64,000 bases of DNA. It comes from Arthrobacter sp. OAP107 (GTDB lineage Bacteria > Actinomycetota > Actinomycetes > Actinomycetales > Micrococcaceae). The DNA is taken from assembly GCF_040546765.1 (NCBI RefSeq), contig NZ_JBEPOK010000001.1, positions 3,410,001 to 3,474,000 of the forward strand. The letters run 5' to 3'. Of the stretch, positions 34,327 through 43,429 are shown piece after piece (position 1 is the first letter of the stretch; each line of letters starts with the position of its first letter). The notes under the pieces were generated by a model. It saw nothing but the letters and a program-made list of their open reading frames with translations, had not been told where the DNA came from and did no database searches. Position numbers and translations under genes: made by a program.

Positions 34327-35856
34327 TCAGGAGTTGATCTTCAGGCTTTGGATCATGGCCTTCAGTTTCCTGTACTCCGGAGTCTCCATGTACGCCCTGG
34401 CCTCGGCCATGGTTGCGAATGTCGGCTCTGCGGCGTCCTGCACTGCCCGGTCCGCGAAGGATAATATGCCCCGCGGCGTTCCCGTCACCACCGTGTACAT
34501 CAGGCAGCTGTCCTGTGTTCCTCCGCTTGTTTTGTCCACCAGCCCCAACTGGTAGCTGAATCCCTTGCCCAGTGAGGTCTTGTCCATCACCCGGTAGGAG
34601 AACCGCACCCCGCGCTCCACCGTCCAAGCGGCACCGAGCGACGACGAGGCAGTGTCCAGTTCGGTGATTTCGTAGTTGCCGCTTGTGCACGCACCCCCAA
34701 GGCCGCCGGCGGCGCCGTGCTGGAAATCCGCTACCGTCTTTCCGGTCTCGTCGGTCACCCTAATTCCGGAGCCCGGGTAGTCAGGAGTTCCGACGGGGAC
34801 ATCCTTCGCGGCCCAGCCTTCGGGGAGAACGAAGCTGGCCTGCCCGTCCTGGCTGACAAACCGCTGGCTGACTGCCGATTTCGCCGGCTGCAGGGCCAGG
34901 GAAATTAGCATGCGTTTGACGTCCTGGTACTCCCGCGTCTTCATGTAAGCCTTGGCCTGGGCAACCGAGTCAAACGTGAGTGGAGCGTCCTGACCGTCGG
35001 ACGTGAGCCACACGGTATCGCCAAACTGCGCGAACGGGACGTTGTCGGGGCCGAGGATGCCGTTATACAAACCGCACGTCGTGGGCTGCGGAGCCAAATC
35101 TCCATCAGCCAGGGCGAGGGACCCATAGACCTTGTCTCCCTGGATCACACGGAAGACAAAGGCCGACGGACCCTGAGGGTGTTCCCTGAGCTTGGCGGGT
35201 TTCTGCGGAATGTCGACAACCACGGAGTCGAGGGTCTGGTACGGCTTCGGCGCCGGGCACACCGGGCCACCCGTGACGTCGTAGACCAAGCCCAGCGTGG
35301 ACATAGTCTTGCCGGCCGCATTCTTCACTTCGACGATGTTGTAGGCGCCGCCGTCGATGGTTTGCGGCATCTGGGACACGGTCCACCCCAGCGGGTGTTC
35401 GAAGGTAGCCTGGCCAGTGGCATCCGTGAAGGTGGTCCAGGTAACCGCGGCGGCGGTGGGCGTTGGAGTCGGCGTCGGCGTTGGCGTTGCTGTCGCCTTC
35501 CGCGTCGCGGCGGGCGTAGCCGTCGGACTTGGTGTGGCCGGCGAAGTGGATTCAGACGGCGACGGCACAACGGTGCCCGCGGGTTCAGGAGCCGATACCA
35601 GCGGACCAAGGTTCGTTGCCACCAGCACACCGGCGGTCACCGCTGCCGCAGCCAAGGCCAGCACCCCGGCAACGCGCGCCCGCCGCCGTTTCCGGTCCTC
35701 GAACCGCAGTACGTTCGCCGGCAGGCTGTCCGTGAACAGCGGGGCCTCGGTGGTAACCCGCCGAAGGGCCGCATCGGCGTCGGGCAGCGCGGCAGGATCA
35801 TTGCGGAGCGGGTCTGACCCCGAAATCAGGTTCTTGATCGGATCCATCTCATGCAC
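34327..35856 (-). CDS. Sigma-factor-linked membrane protein with duplicated extracytoplasmic domain
   Basis: 509 aa from GTG 35856 (ATG 35847 is alternative). A cytoplasmic N-terminus of about 59 residues is followed by one membrane segment (about 60-84). A Thr/Pro linker comes next (about 92-136, with a TPTPTPTP run), then two homologous modules of about 180 residues. Each starts with GQA.F..P.GW and ends with a helix of the pattern AxAYMxTxEYxxxKxMxxSL (SVAQAKAYMKTREYQ and TMAEARAYMETPEYR). It overlaps the ECF sigma gene by 8 bases, so an anti-sigma or signal-receiving role is plausible. I see no HX3CX2C zinc anti-sigma motif in the cytoplasmic part. No known domain recognised. Confidence 0.8.
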   Translation of the reverse strand: MHEMDPIKNLISGSDPLRNDPAALPDADAALRRVTTEAPLFTDSLPANVLRFEDRKRRRARVAGVLALAAAAVTAGVLVATNLGPLVSAPEPAGTVVPSPSESTSPATPSPTATPAATRKATATPTPTPTPTPTAAAVTWTTFTDATGQATFEHPLGWTVSQMPQTIDGGAYNIVEVKNAAGKTMSTLGLVYDVTGGPVCPAPKPYQTLDSVVVDIPQKPAKLREHPQGPSAFVFRVIQGDKVYGSLALADGDLAPQPTTCGLYNGILGPDNVPFAQFGDTVWLTSDGQDAPLTFDSVAQAKAYMKTREYQDVKRMLISLALQPAKSAVSQRFVSQDGQASFVLPEGWAAKDVPVGTPDYPGSGIRVTDETGKTVADFQHGAAGGLGGACTSGNYEITELDTASSSLGAAWTVERGVRFSYRVMDKTSLGKGFSYQLGLVDKTSGGTQDSCLMYTVVTGTPRGILSFADRAVQDAAEPTFATMAEARAYMETPEYRKLKAMIQSLKINS

Positions 35857-36373
35857 CCATCTTCTGTGTGACGGAGTTGTGTTTGCTCGCCCCCGGGGTC
35901 ACCGGCATTTGCTTGCGGAAGGCGGCCCGGGCACGGTGCAGGCGGACCTTGGCAGCAGCTTCGCTGCACTGCAGAACGCCGGCGATCTCCGCCACGCTCA
36001 GCTCGTCCCAGTAGGCCAACTGCAGGATGTCGCGCTCACTCTCACGCAGCGCGGCCATCGCGTCGTGGACCAGGAGGTCCCCGGAGTCCGCGCCGGAGCG
36101 AAGCTCGGCCGACGAGCGGAGTTTTGCCTGCAGGGCCACGAGCCGGTCGCGGCTCCGGTACGCATTTCCGATGAGGTTCCGGGCCACTGTCAACAGCCAG
36201 GCGATATCCGGGTGCGGCGGGTCTTGCCATTTTTGCCAGGCGACGCGGAACACGTCCGCGGCGAGCTCTTCAGCGAGCTCGGGCGACTCCACCCGCCGCC
36301 GCACATATCTGTAAACCCGCGGATAGCTGTCCCTGTGAACGGCGACGAACGCCCGTTCGCGTTCCGAATCCAC
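35849..36373 (-). CDS. ECF RNA polymerase sigma factor
   Basis: 174 aa. Region 2 is YPRVYRYVRRRVESPELAEELAADVFRVAWQKW with the DNA-melting helix IAWLLTVARNLIGNAYRSRDR. Region 4 is ALRESERDILQLAYWDELSVAEIAGVLQCSEAAAKVRLHRARAAFRK, a standard helix-turn-helix. Size is typical of short ECF factors. GTG 36373 has TTTGGGGGAT upstream. The stop overlaps the start of the membrane protein gene, so the two are coupled. A GGAAAC/GTC promoter-like pair upstream suggests autoregulation. Confidence 0.94.
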   Translation of the reverse strand: MDSERERAFVAVHRDSYPRVYRYVRRRVESPELAEELAADVFRVAWQKWQDPPHPDIAWLLTVARNLIGNAYRSRDRLVALQAKLRSSAELRSGADSGDLLVHDAMAALRESERDILQLAYWDELSVAEIAGVLQCSEAAAKVRLHRARAAFRKQMPVTPGASKHNSVTQKMGA

Positions 36374-36403
36374 ACATCCCCCAAACGTGAGAAGTTCTGT
36401 CCT

Positions 36404-36431
36404 GACCAGGCAGGCTAACCGTATAGTTTCC
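36404..36431 (-). promoter_or_regulatory. Possible ECF-type autoregulatory promoter
   Basis: Read leftward: GGAAAC at 36431-36426, then GTC at 36406-36404 within TGGTC, about 30 bases ahead of the sigma gene. GGAAC with GTC is a common ECF pair, but the 19-base gap is slightly long, so this is tentative. Confidence 0.3.
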
Positions 36432-36447
36432 GGGAGGAAACGGGCGG

Positions 36448-36939
36448 TTACACGGCCCGGAAAGAATATTCGGCGGACGCCACTGTCTCGTTGTCCTCAT
36501 TCAGGGTGATGACGGCGTCGACCACGTTCCCGGCCAGCGCCAGCGGCAGCCAGTGCTCCGCATCCTGCCACATGCGCTCCAGCGGAAGGGCAGAAACCAA
36601 AAACCACTCCGGGATGATCTCGGAACTCTCCACCGGTTCGCCGGCCCACAGGCGGGTGGTGAACAGGCGGGTGGACATGTCCCAGTCCGGCCGGGCGGGG
36701 AAAACGAACTCCACCTTTCCCGCATCGAACAGGTCCTCCTCACGGACCACGACGCCGGCCTCCTCCAGCACCTCCCGGCATGCCGCCTGGGCATCGGTTT
36801 CGCCGGCCTCCACGTGGCCGCCGAGTCCGACGATCTTGCCGGTTCCGAAGCCGGTCCTCTTCAGGCCCAGCAGCACCTCAAGCCCAACCTCCACGCGTTC
36901 CCGTAGCAGGAAGCAGAGGGTGACGGGCACGGAAGTCAT
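36448..36939 (-). CDS. NUDIX hydrolase, MTH1/MutT-like
   Basis: 163 aa. A complete Nudix box is present, running from GHVEAGETDAQAAC to REVLEEAGV. The preceding GLKRTGFGTGKIVGLGG resembles the substrate loop of MTH1-type 8-oxo-dGTPases, and the later AGEPVESSEIIPEWF with EMW-like helices also matches that branch. A role in sanitising oxidised purine nucleotides is likely but not certain. It stands alone between xerD and the sigma locus. Confidence 0.85.
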   Translation of the reverse strand: MTSVPVTLCFLLRERVEVGLEVLLGLKRTGFGTGKIVGLGGHVEAGETDAQAACREVLEEAGVVVREEDLFDAGKVEFVFPARPDWDMSTRLFTTRLWAGEPVESSEIIPEWFLVSALPLERMWQDAEHWLPLALAGNVVDAVITLNEDNETVASAEYSFRAV

Positions 36940-37011
36940 GCAGACCAGCCTAGCGGTGCCTGCGCTGTCCGGAGGGCTATACGCGGGCCGGATTACCCCA
37001 AAGCCCGGAGA

Positions 37012-38040
37012 TTATCCCAGCGCCCGAGGGTGCGCCGCCGCGTAAACTTCCCGCAGCGTGTCGGCGGTGACGAGGGTGTACACCTGCGTGGTGGTCACCG
37101 AGGCGTGCCCCAGCAGTTCCTGGACCACGCGGACGTCCGCGCCGCCTTCGAGCAGGTGGGTGGCGAAGGAGTGCCTGAGCGTGTGCGGGGAAACGTCCTT
37201 AGTGATGTTCGCCTTGTCCGCAGCGGCCTTCAGGATGGTCCAGGCGCTCTGCCGGCTGATACGCCCGCCCCTGGCGTTCAGGAACAGCGCAGGGGTGCCC
37301 GTGCCTTTCCCGGCAAGCAAGGGCCGCCCCCGGACCAGGTAGGCGTCCAGGGCGCGAGCCGCGAAGGAGCCCAGCGGCACGAGGCGCTCCTTGGAGCCCT
37401 TGCCGAACAGCCGCACGATGGCCGGCCCGGATTCAGCGGCCTGTACAGAGAGGTCGTCGACGTCCAAGCCCACGGCTTCACTGATCCGGGCACCGGTGGA
37501 GTACAGGAATTCCAGCAGCGCCCGGTCCCGGAGGCCGGTTGCGGTGTCAGTACCGGCGGCTTCCAGGATCCGCGTGACTTCCTCCACGGTGATGGCCTTG
37601 GGGAGCCGTTTGCCCGGCATCGGCGGGTGGACATCGCTGGCGGGGTCCGCCGTCGTCGTTCCTTCCAGCGCCCAAAAGCGGTGCAGACCGCGGACGGCCA
37701 CAACGGTTCGCGCCGCGGACCGTACCCCCAGCGGGGTGCCGCCATCGGCGCCGTCAGACAGTGCCTGCGCAAAGCCGGTCACGTGGTGGCGGGTAATGTC
37801 AGCCGGGCTGCTGAGGCCCTGCCCGGCGAGGTAGGCCGAGTATCGCGTGAGGTCGCGGCGGTAGGCGGACAGTGTGTTTGCTGCAAGGCCCCGTTCGACG
37901 CCCATGTGCTGGAGGTAGTCGGTCACGCCGCGGTCAATCGCGGTGCGCGGCCGTTCCGGCGGCGCCGTTTCCGCGCCATCTGCCGGCTGGGGTGCCGACG
38001 TGGCCTCGGATTCCTCCGGTGCCGCCGTGTCCGCGGACAT
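37012..38040 (-). CDS. xerD: Tyrosine recombinase XerD
   Basis: 342 aa site-specific recombinase that resolves chromosome dimers at dif with XerC. An N-terminal extension of about 30 Ala/Pro/Glu residues precedes the core-binding SAM-like domain (GLAANTLSAYRRDLTRYSAYL). Catalytic residues are Arg in STGARISEAVG, Lys in GKGSKERLVPLG, the HTLRHSFATHLLEGG box, the second His in LLGHASVTTTQ, and Tyr in QVYTLVT. The common family form after the Tyr is THVT; here Leu replaces that His, which is not catalytic. It overlaps the NUDIX gene by 1 base, the order pyrG-NUDIX-xerD being typical for actinobacteria (Rv1699-1701), so it is a housekeeping recombinase, not an integrase. Confidence 0.95.
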   Translation of the reverse strand: MSADTAAPEESEATSAPQPADGAETAPPERPRTAIDRGVTDYLQHMGVERGLAANTLSAYRRDLTRYSAYLAGQGLSSPADITRHHVTGFAQALSDGADGGTPLGVRSAARTVVAVRGLHRFWALEGTTTADPASDVHPPMPGKRLPKAITVEEVTRILEAAGTDTATGLRDRALLEFLYSTGARISEAVGLDVDDLSVQAAESGPAIVRLFGKGSKERLVPLGSFAARALDAYLVRGRPLLAGKGTGTPALFLNARGGRISRQSAWTILKAAADKANITKDVSPHTLRHSFATHLLEGGADVRVVQELLGHASVTTTQVYTLVTADTLREVYAAAHPRALG

Positions 38041-38702
38041 CAGCGCTGGCTGGGGTGTGCCGGCCAGGGGGCATCGCCCGGCCGTAGTCCGCTGAAGCCG
38101 TCCGCTTTCGCGGCGGCGGCAGCAAGGATTCCGACGACGGCCGACGGGTTGTGCAGGCTTCCGTCCAGCACTGCGGCAACGGCGTCCACCAAGGGGATCC
38201 AGTGCAGCTCGATTTCCGCCTCTTCGTCCGTGCGGACATGCAGCTCGTGGTGCGGGACCTCGGTGAGTCCGCGGGCGAGGTAAATGCGGATCGCCTCGCT
38301 GGAGGATCCGGGCGAGTTGAAGAAGTCCACCAGGACATTCCAGTCGCTGGCGATGAGGTCCGCTTCTTCGGCGAGCTCGCGTGCGGCGCCCACCAGGAAG
38401 TCCTCACCCTCGATGTCGAGCAGGCCTGCGGGAATCTCCCACAGGTCCATGCCCACCGGGTGCCGGTACTGCTTGATCAGCAGTACCTCGCCGTCGTCGT
38501 TCATGGGGAGCACAGCAACGGCACCGGGGTGTTCGATGTAGTCCCGGACGAGGGGGTCACCCTCGGCGGTCAGCTTAAAGCTGTCGCTGACGACATCCCA
38601 GATCCTGCCGTTGTAGACGCGTTCCCGGGAGAGCAGACGGCGCGGGCTCGGCGCATCCGAAACCTGCCGGTCAGCAGGGGTGTTTTCAGATGTACCGGGC
38701 AT
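38040..38702 (-). CDS. NUDIX hydrolase, ADP-ribose pyrophosphatase type
   Basis: 220 aa. Nudix fold with EIPAGLLDIEGEDFLVGAARELAEEADLIA, where the Nudix box is GLLDIEGEDFLVGAARELAEEA with a slightly unusual spacing as in other ADPRases. DVVSDSFKL and VLLIKQYRHPVG are the family strands; a C-terminal LHWIPLVDAVAAVLDG follows. Expected reaction: ADP-ribose to AMP and ribose 5-phosphate. It sits between pyrG (48 bases upstream) and xerD (1-base overlap), matching Rv1700. Confidence 0.92.
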   Translation of the reverse strand: MPGTSENTPADRQVSDAPSPRRLLSRERVYNGRIWDVVSDSFKLTAEGDPLVRDYIEHPGAVAVLPMNDDGEVLLIKQYRHPVGMDLWEIPAGLLDIEGEDFLVGAARELAEEADLIASDWNVLVDFFNSPGSSSEAIRIYLARGLTEVPHHELHVRTDEEAEIELHWIPLVDAVAAVLDGSLHNPSAVVGILAAAAAKADGFSGLRPGDAPWPAHPSQR

Positions 38703-38750
38703 CGCGCCGTCCTTACTCTATGGGTGTTGTGGAATAACTGTGCGGGTGTT

Positions 38751-40511
38751 CTACTCGGCGGCGGCGGCTTCGCCGGAGGCGGCCGCGGCGGGTTCGAAAC
38801 CGGTGACGTCGCTTCCGCTCTGGTGGTCCAGGGCAGCCTTCACCAGGCCGGCAAAGAGCGGGTGCGGCCGGGTGGGCCGTGAGCTCAGTTCCGGGTGCGC
38901 CTGGGTGGCCACGTAGTAGGGGTGCACCTCGCGGGGCAGCTCCACGTATTCCACCAGCTTGCCGTCCGGGGACGTGCCTGAGAACACCAGGCCCTCGGCG
39001 GCAATCTGTTCGCGGTACTTGTTGTTCACCTCGTACCGGTGGCGGTGGCGTTCGCTGACGGTAGTTTTGCCGTAGGTCTCGGCGATGACGGAGCCCTCGT
39101 CCAGCTTGGCTTCGTACAGGCCCAGGCGCATGGTGCCGCCGAGGTCGCCGCGGCCCTCGACGAATTCCAGCTGCTCTTCCATGGTGGCGATGACCGGGTA
39201 CTTGGAGTCCGGCTCGAACTCGCTGGAGGAAGCACCCTCCAGGCCGACCACGTTGCGGGCGTACTCGATGACCATGCACTGCAGGCCAAGGCAGAGGCCC
39301 AGCACGGGCAGGCGGGATTCGCGTGCAAACTTCAGCGCGCCCAGCTTGCCTTCCAGGCCGCGGATGCCGAAGCCGCCCGGAACGCAGATCGCGTCGACCC
39401 CCTCGAGGGAACGCACCGCGCCCTCGTGCGTTTCACATTCGTCCGACGGCACCCAGCGGATTTTGACCTTGGCGTTGTTGGCGAATCCGCCCGCGCGCAG
39501 GGCCTCCGTGACGGAGAGGTAGGCGTCCGGAAGGTCGATGTACTTGCCCACCAGGGCAACCTCGACCTCGTGCTTGGGATTGTGGACGGCTTCGAGGAGC
39601 TTGTCCCAGCTGGTCCAGTCCACGTCCTTGAACGGCAGGTCCAGCGCCCGGACGATGTACGAATCCAGGCCCTGGGTGTGCAGGGTCTTGGGGATGTCGT
39701 AGATGCTGGGCGCGTCGGCGGCGTTGACCACGGCGTCGATATCGACGTCGCACATGCGGCCGATCTTCTCGCGCATGGCGTCGGGGACTTCGCGGTCCGA
39801 ACGGATCACGATGGCTTCCGGCTGGATGCCGATGGAGCGGAGGGCGGCCACGGAGTGCTGCGTGGGCTTGGTCTTCAGTTCCTGCGAAGGACCGATGTAC
39901 GGCACCAGCGAAACGTGGAGGAAGAAGACGTTGGTCCGGCCGATGTCCTGGCGGACCTGGCGTGCGGACTCGAGGAAGGGCTGCGACTCGATGTCGCCGA
40001 CGGTGCCGCCGATCTCCGTGATGATGACGTCCGGTGCGTTCTTGCCCTCGGAGGGAAGCCGCATCCGGCGCTTGATCTCATCGGTGATGTGCGGGATGAC
40101 CTGGACGGTGTCCCCGAGGTACTCGCCGCGGCGTTCCTTGGCGATGACCGTGGAGTAGACCTGGCCTGTGGTCACGTTGGCCGAACCCTCGAGGTTCTCG
40201 TCGAGGAAACGCTCGTAGTGTCCGATGTCGAGGTCGGTTTCAGCACCGTCGTCTGTGACGAAAACCTCGCCGTGCTGGAAGGGGTTCATCGTGCCCGGAT
40301 CCACGTTCAGATAGGGATCGAGCTTCTGCATAGTTACTGACAGGCCGCGTGCCCGCAGCAGGTGGCCGAGGCTGGAGGCCGTCAGTCCCTTGCCGAGTGA
40401 GGACGCCACACCGCCGGTGACGAAGATGTGCTTGGTCGTCTTGGAGGAGCCCGGGAACCGGGAATTTACACGGGAATTTGATCGCTGCACCACGGAATTC
40501 GAGCCTATCAT
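38751..40511 (-). CDS. pyrG: CTP synthase
   Basis: 586 aa. It aminates UTP to CTP using glutamine and ATP. N-terminal synthase domain: HIFVTGGVASSLGKGLTASSLG (P-loop), KLDPYLNVDPGTMNPFQHGEVFV, TEIGGTVGDIESQPFLE. C-terminal class I amidotransferase: GGFGIRG, LGLCLGLQCMVIEYAR (catalytic Cys) and the His/Glu near QAHPELSSRPT. Start ATG 40511 has GGAAGG 8 bases upstream; a TTG one codon earlier is possible. A 20-residue basic N-terminal stretch precedes the family core. First gene of the pyrG-NUDIX-xerD group. Confidence 0.96.
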   Translation of the reverse strand: MIGSNSVVQRSNSRVNSRFPGSSKTTKHIFVTGGVASSLGKGLTASSLGHLLRARGLSVTMQKLDPYLNVDPGTMNPFQHGEVFVTDDGAETDLDIGHYERFLDENLEGSANVTTGQVYSTVIAKERRGEYLGDTVQVIPHITDEIKRRMRLPSEGKNAPDVIITEIGGTVGDIESQPFLESARQVRQDIGRTNVFFLHVSLVPYIGPSQELKTKPTQHSVAALRSIGIQPEAIVIRSDREVPDAMREKIGRMCDVDIDAVVNAADAPSIYDIPKTLHTQGLDSYIVRALDLPFKDVDWTSWDKLLEAVHNPKHEVEVALVGKYIDLPDAYLSVTEALRAGGFANNAKVKIRWVPSDECETHEGAVRSLEGVDAICVPGGFGIRGLEGKLGALKFARESRLPVLGLCLGLQCMVIEYARNVVGLEGASSSEFEPDSKYPVIATMEEQLEFVEGRGDLGGTMRLGLYEAKLDEGSVIAETYGKTTVSERHRHRYEVNNKYREQIAAEGLVFSGTSPDGKLVEYVELPREVHPYYVATQAHPELSSRPTRPHPLFAGLVKAALDHQSGSDVTGFEPAAAASGEAAAAE

Positions 40512-40647
40512 CAAATGAGCCTTCCACGGATCGGGTATGCGGTCCCCAAAGGCCTCAGTTTTCCCTGTCCACGCCCCGTAGGCAATAGTGGAGCCCGCTT
40601 GGCCTGCCGGGCCCGGGCCGGTTCAGGTCATGCCCGGGGCCAGCGGC

Positions 40648-42387
40648 TCAGGCCTGCTGCGGCAGGAGCTTGGCGTCATCCAGAAGCTCCTGGGCGTGCG
40701 CCTGGGCGGTTTCGGAGTCTTCCTGGCCTGCCAGCATCCTGGCGAGTTCCCTAACGCGTTCGGCCTCGTCCAGGAGCTGGACGTCGCTGGAGGTGAAACC
40801 CTTGGCCGTGGAGCCGTCGGAGCCGCGCACCGAGGTTTTGGTCACACGGATGTGCTGGTCGGCGAACGCCGCGACCTGCGGCAGATGCGTCACCACCAGG
40901 ACCTGGACGTGGCGGGCCAGCATGGCCAGCCGCCGGCCGATCTCGACGGCGGCACGGCCGCCGACGCCGGCGTCCACCTCATCGAAGACGAACGTTGGCA
41001 CGGGATCCACCGCGGCCAGCACCACCTCGATTGCCAGCATGACCCTGGAGAGCTCACCGCCGGACGCGCCCTTGCCCAGCGGCCGGGCAGGTGCGCCGGA
41101 GTGCGGCTGCAAAAGGAACGAGATCTCGTCCGCGCCGTGGGGTCCCAGCTGGGCTGCGGCCTCGATGGTGATCACCAGGGTGGCGTCCGCCATGGCCAGG
41201 GCCTTCAGTTCGGCGCTGACCCGGGCGGAGAGGTCCTTGGCGGCCTTGGCGCGGACCTTGCTGATGGCCGCGGCCTGCTTCTTCAGCTCGGCCGAGGCCC
41301 TGGCCACCTCGGCTTCCAGGTTCTCGATCCGGGTGGAGTCGCCCTGCAGTTCATCAAAGCGCGCCCGGGCGTTCTCCGCCCATTCGAGGACCTCGTCGAT
41401 GCTGGGCGCGTATTTCCGGACCAGCTTGGCCAGGGACGCCCGGCGCTCCTCGATTTCGGCCAGGCGCTCCGGCCCCTCCGAGTCCAGCCCGGCCTGGTAG
41501 CTGGCCAGTTCGGTGGCGATGTCGTTGAGCAGGAATCCGACCTCGGCGAGCCGGGCTGCTGCCGATCCGAGTTCCTCGTCGTGCTCAGCCACGTGTTCCA
41601 GGGTCCGTTTGGCCGCGTCCACGAGGGACGTGGCGTCGCCGGCCTCGCCGAAGTCCTCGGCAATCAGTGCCTGGTGTGCGGTGGTGGCGGCGATCCGGAG
41701 TTCCTCGACGTTGGCCAGCTTCACGGCCTCCGCCTTCAGGGCCTCGTCCTCCCCCGCCTGCGGGTCCACGGCGTCGATCTCCGCCAGCGCGGCTTCCAGG
41801 GATTCGGCCTCGCGGAGCCGCTCGCGCTCCGCGCTGCGGAGTGAGTCCAGCTCGGCCTGGCTGGATTTCCAGGAGCTGTAGAGGTCCTGGAATCCGGCGA
41901 GCGTCGAGGCCAGCCCGTCCCCGGCAAATTTGTCGAGTGCCTCACGCTGCGCCGCGGCCCCTTTGAGCCGGATCTGGTCAGTCTGCCCGTGCACCACCAC
42001 GAGCGACTCGCCGATTTCGGCCAGCACCCCCACCGGGGCAGCCCGGCCGCCGAGGAAGGCCCGGCTGCGTCCGCCCGCGCCCAGGCGCCGTGAGAGCAGC
42101 AGTTCCGCGCCGCCGTCGAACTCCTCAACCTCGGCCCCGGCGTCCCTGGCGCGTTCCAGGGCGAAGTGCCCGGATTGCAGCTGCACCACCGCTTCGGCAG
42201 AGGCGCTCTTGGCGCCGCTGCGCACGGCCCCGGCGTCCGACCGGGCTCCCAGCAGCAGCCCGACGGCGGTGACCACCATGGTCTTGCCGGCACCGGTTTC
42301 GCCGGTCACCACGCTGAGCCCGGGGCCCAGCGGGAGCGTGGCGTCGGTGATGACGCCGAGATCGCGGATTCTCAGTTCTTCAAGCAT
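40648..42387 (-). CDS. recN: DNA repair protein RecN
   Basis: 579 aa SMC-like ATPase for double-strand break repair. Head parts at both ends: VTGETGAGKTMVVTAVGLLLG (Walker A) near residue 32, and ASGGELSRVMLAIEVVLA (signature) with TFVFDEVDAGVGGRAAVEIG (Walker B) near the C-terminus. Between them is a long Ala/Glu/Leu-rich coiled coil. It follows nadK by 3 bases at the end of the TPR-HAD-small protein-tlyA-nadK-recN run, as in mycobacteria (Rv1691-1696). No clear LexA box was identified upstream, as expected inside an operon. Confidence 0.96.
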   Translation of the reverse strand: MLEELRIRDLGVITDATLPLGPGLSVVTGETGAGKTMVVTAVGLLLGARSDAGAVRSGAKSASAEAVVQLQSGHFALERARDAGAEVEEFDGGAELLLSRRLGAGGRSRAFLGGRAAPVGVLAEIGESLVVVHGQTDQIRLKGAAAQREALDKFAGDGLASTLAGFQDLYSSWKSSQAELDSLRSAERERLREAESLEAALAEIDAVDPQAGEDEALKAEAVKLANVEELRIAATTAHQALIAEDFGEAGDATSLVDAAKRTLEHVAEHDEELGSAAARLAEVGFLLNDIATELASYQAGLDSEGPERLAEIEERRASLAKLVRKYAPSIDEVLEWAENARARFDELQGDSTRIENLEAEVARASAELKKQAAAISKVRAKAAKDLSARVSAELKALAMADATLVITIEAAAQLGPHGADEISFLLQPHSGAPARPLGKGASGGELSRVMLAIEVVLAAVDPVPTFVFDEVDAGVGGRAAVEIGRRLAMLARHVQVLVVTHLPQVAAFADQHIRVTKTSVRGSDGSTAKGFTSSDVQLLDEAERVRELARMLAGQEDSETAQAHAQELLDDAKLLPQQA

Positions 42388-42390
42388 GGT

Positions 42391-43416
42391 TCACTTTTCA
42401 GTCGGAGGATCGGATGCTGCACCGGGTTCGTACGGCTGAAGGCCCGAGGGCGGCGCCATGGTCCGAGGGGTGCGCACGATCGGCACCGGACCGGTGTGGA
42501 TCTGCTCGGATTGCGGCACGGGCCCGCGCCAGCCGTGGATGGGAAGCTCGAACTTGCGGACCAGCCTGGCCGAGAACGGGGTCTGGTGGGTGCGGGCCAG
42601 GCGGACCGGGGTGGTGGACCGGGTGACCTCCACGCGGGCACCGGGAGGCAGGTCCACCGAACGCCTGCCGTCGCACCACAGCACACCGAGGGCGTCTGTC
42701 CGGTTGAGGACTTCCACGGCCAGCCGGGACCGGGGCGAGACCACCAGCGGTTTGGCGAAGAGGGCGTGCGCGCTGATGGGCACGATGAGGAGGGCTTCCA
42801 CCTCGGGCCACACGACGGGGCCGCCGGCAGAGAACGCGTAGGCGGTGGATCCGGTGGGCGTGGCAAGCACCACGCCGTCGCAGCCGAAGGAGGTCAGCGG
42901 GCGCTCGTCCACCTCGGTGACCAGTTCGAGCATGCGCTCCCGGTCGCCTTTTTCGATGGCGGCCTCGTTCAGGGCCCACGTGTGCCAGATCTTCTGACCG
43001 CGGACCCAGACCTGGACGTCGATGGTCATGCGCTCCTCCACCGTGTACTCACGGCTGGCGATCCATTCGACTGTCTGGGCGAGGTCCGCACGCTCGCTCT
43101 CGGCGAGGAAGCCGACGTGGCCGAGGTTCACGCCCAGCAGCGGTACGTCCTCTTCGCGGACAAGCTCGGCCGCCCGCAGGATGGTCCCGTCGCCGCCCAG
43201 CACCATGACCAGTTCCACGTCCGGAAGCTGGATGTGGTCGTGGAGGATTTCCACCGGCTGGTCCATGGCGCCGAAGAAGCCCTCCATGTCGGCCAGTTCG
43301 GACTTCTGCATGACGGGGATGATGCCGGAGGCGTGGAGCTGGGCGCACGCCTCCCAGGCCGCCTTTAGGGATTCCTCGCGGCCGGTATGGGCTAGTACCA
43401 GTACACGCCTGCTCAT
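42391..43416 (-). CDS. nadK: NAD kinase
   Basis: 341 aa. ATP- or polyphosphate-dependent phosphorylation of NAD to NADP. The GGDG motif is MVLGGDGTILRAAELV; NLGHVGFLAE and the substrate-binding DGVVLATPTGSTAYAFSAGGPVV are complete. ATG 43416 (MSRRVLVLAHTGR) is chosen because it matches the family start; the frame upstream overlaps tlyA and is discarded. A C-terminal tail of about 40 Pro/Gly-rich residues is extra. It lies between tlyA (13 bases) and recN (3 bases). Confidence 0.95.
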   Translation of the reverse strand: MSRRVLVLAHTGREESLKAAWEACAQLHASGIIPVMQKSELADMEGFFGAMDQPVEILHDHIQLPDVELVMVLGGDGTILRAAELVREEDVPLLGVNLGHVGFLAESERADLAQTVEWIASREYTVEERMTIDVQVWVRGQKIWHTWALNEAAIEKGDRERMLELVTEVDERPLTSFGCDGVVLATPTGSTAYAFSAGGPVVWPEVEALLIVPISAHALFAKPLVVSPRSRLAVEVLNRTDALGVLWCDGRRSVDLPPGARVEVTRSTTPVRLARTHQTPFSARLVRKFELPIHGWRGPVPQSEQIHTGPVPIVRTPRTMAPPSGLQPYEPGAASDPPTEK

Positions 43417-43429
43417 CGGGTTCCGCTCT

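Noticed and set aside
37012..38040. Tyrosine recombinase as a sign of a prophage or integrative element
   Set aside because: The gene is in the conserved pyrG-NUDIX-xerD order and no att repeats, phage genes or adjacent tRNA are present.
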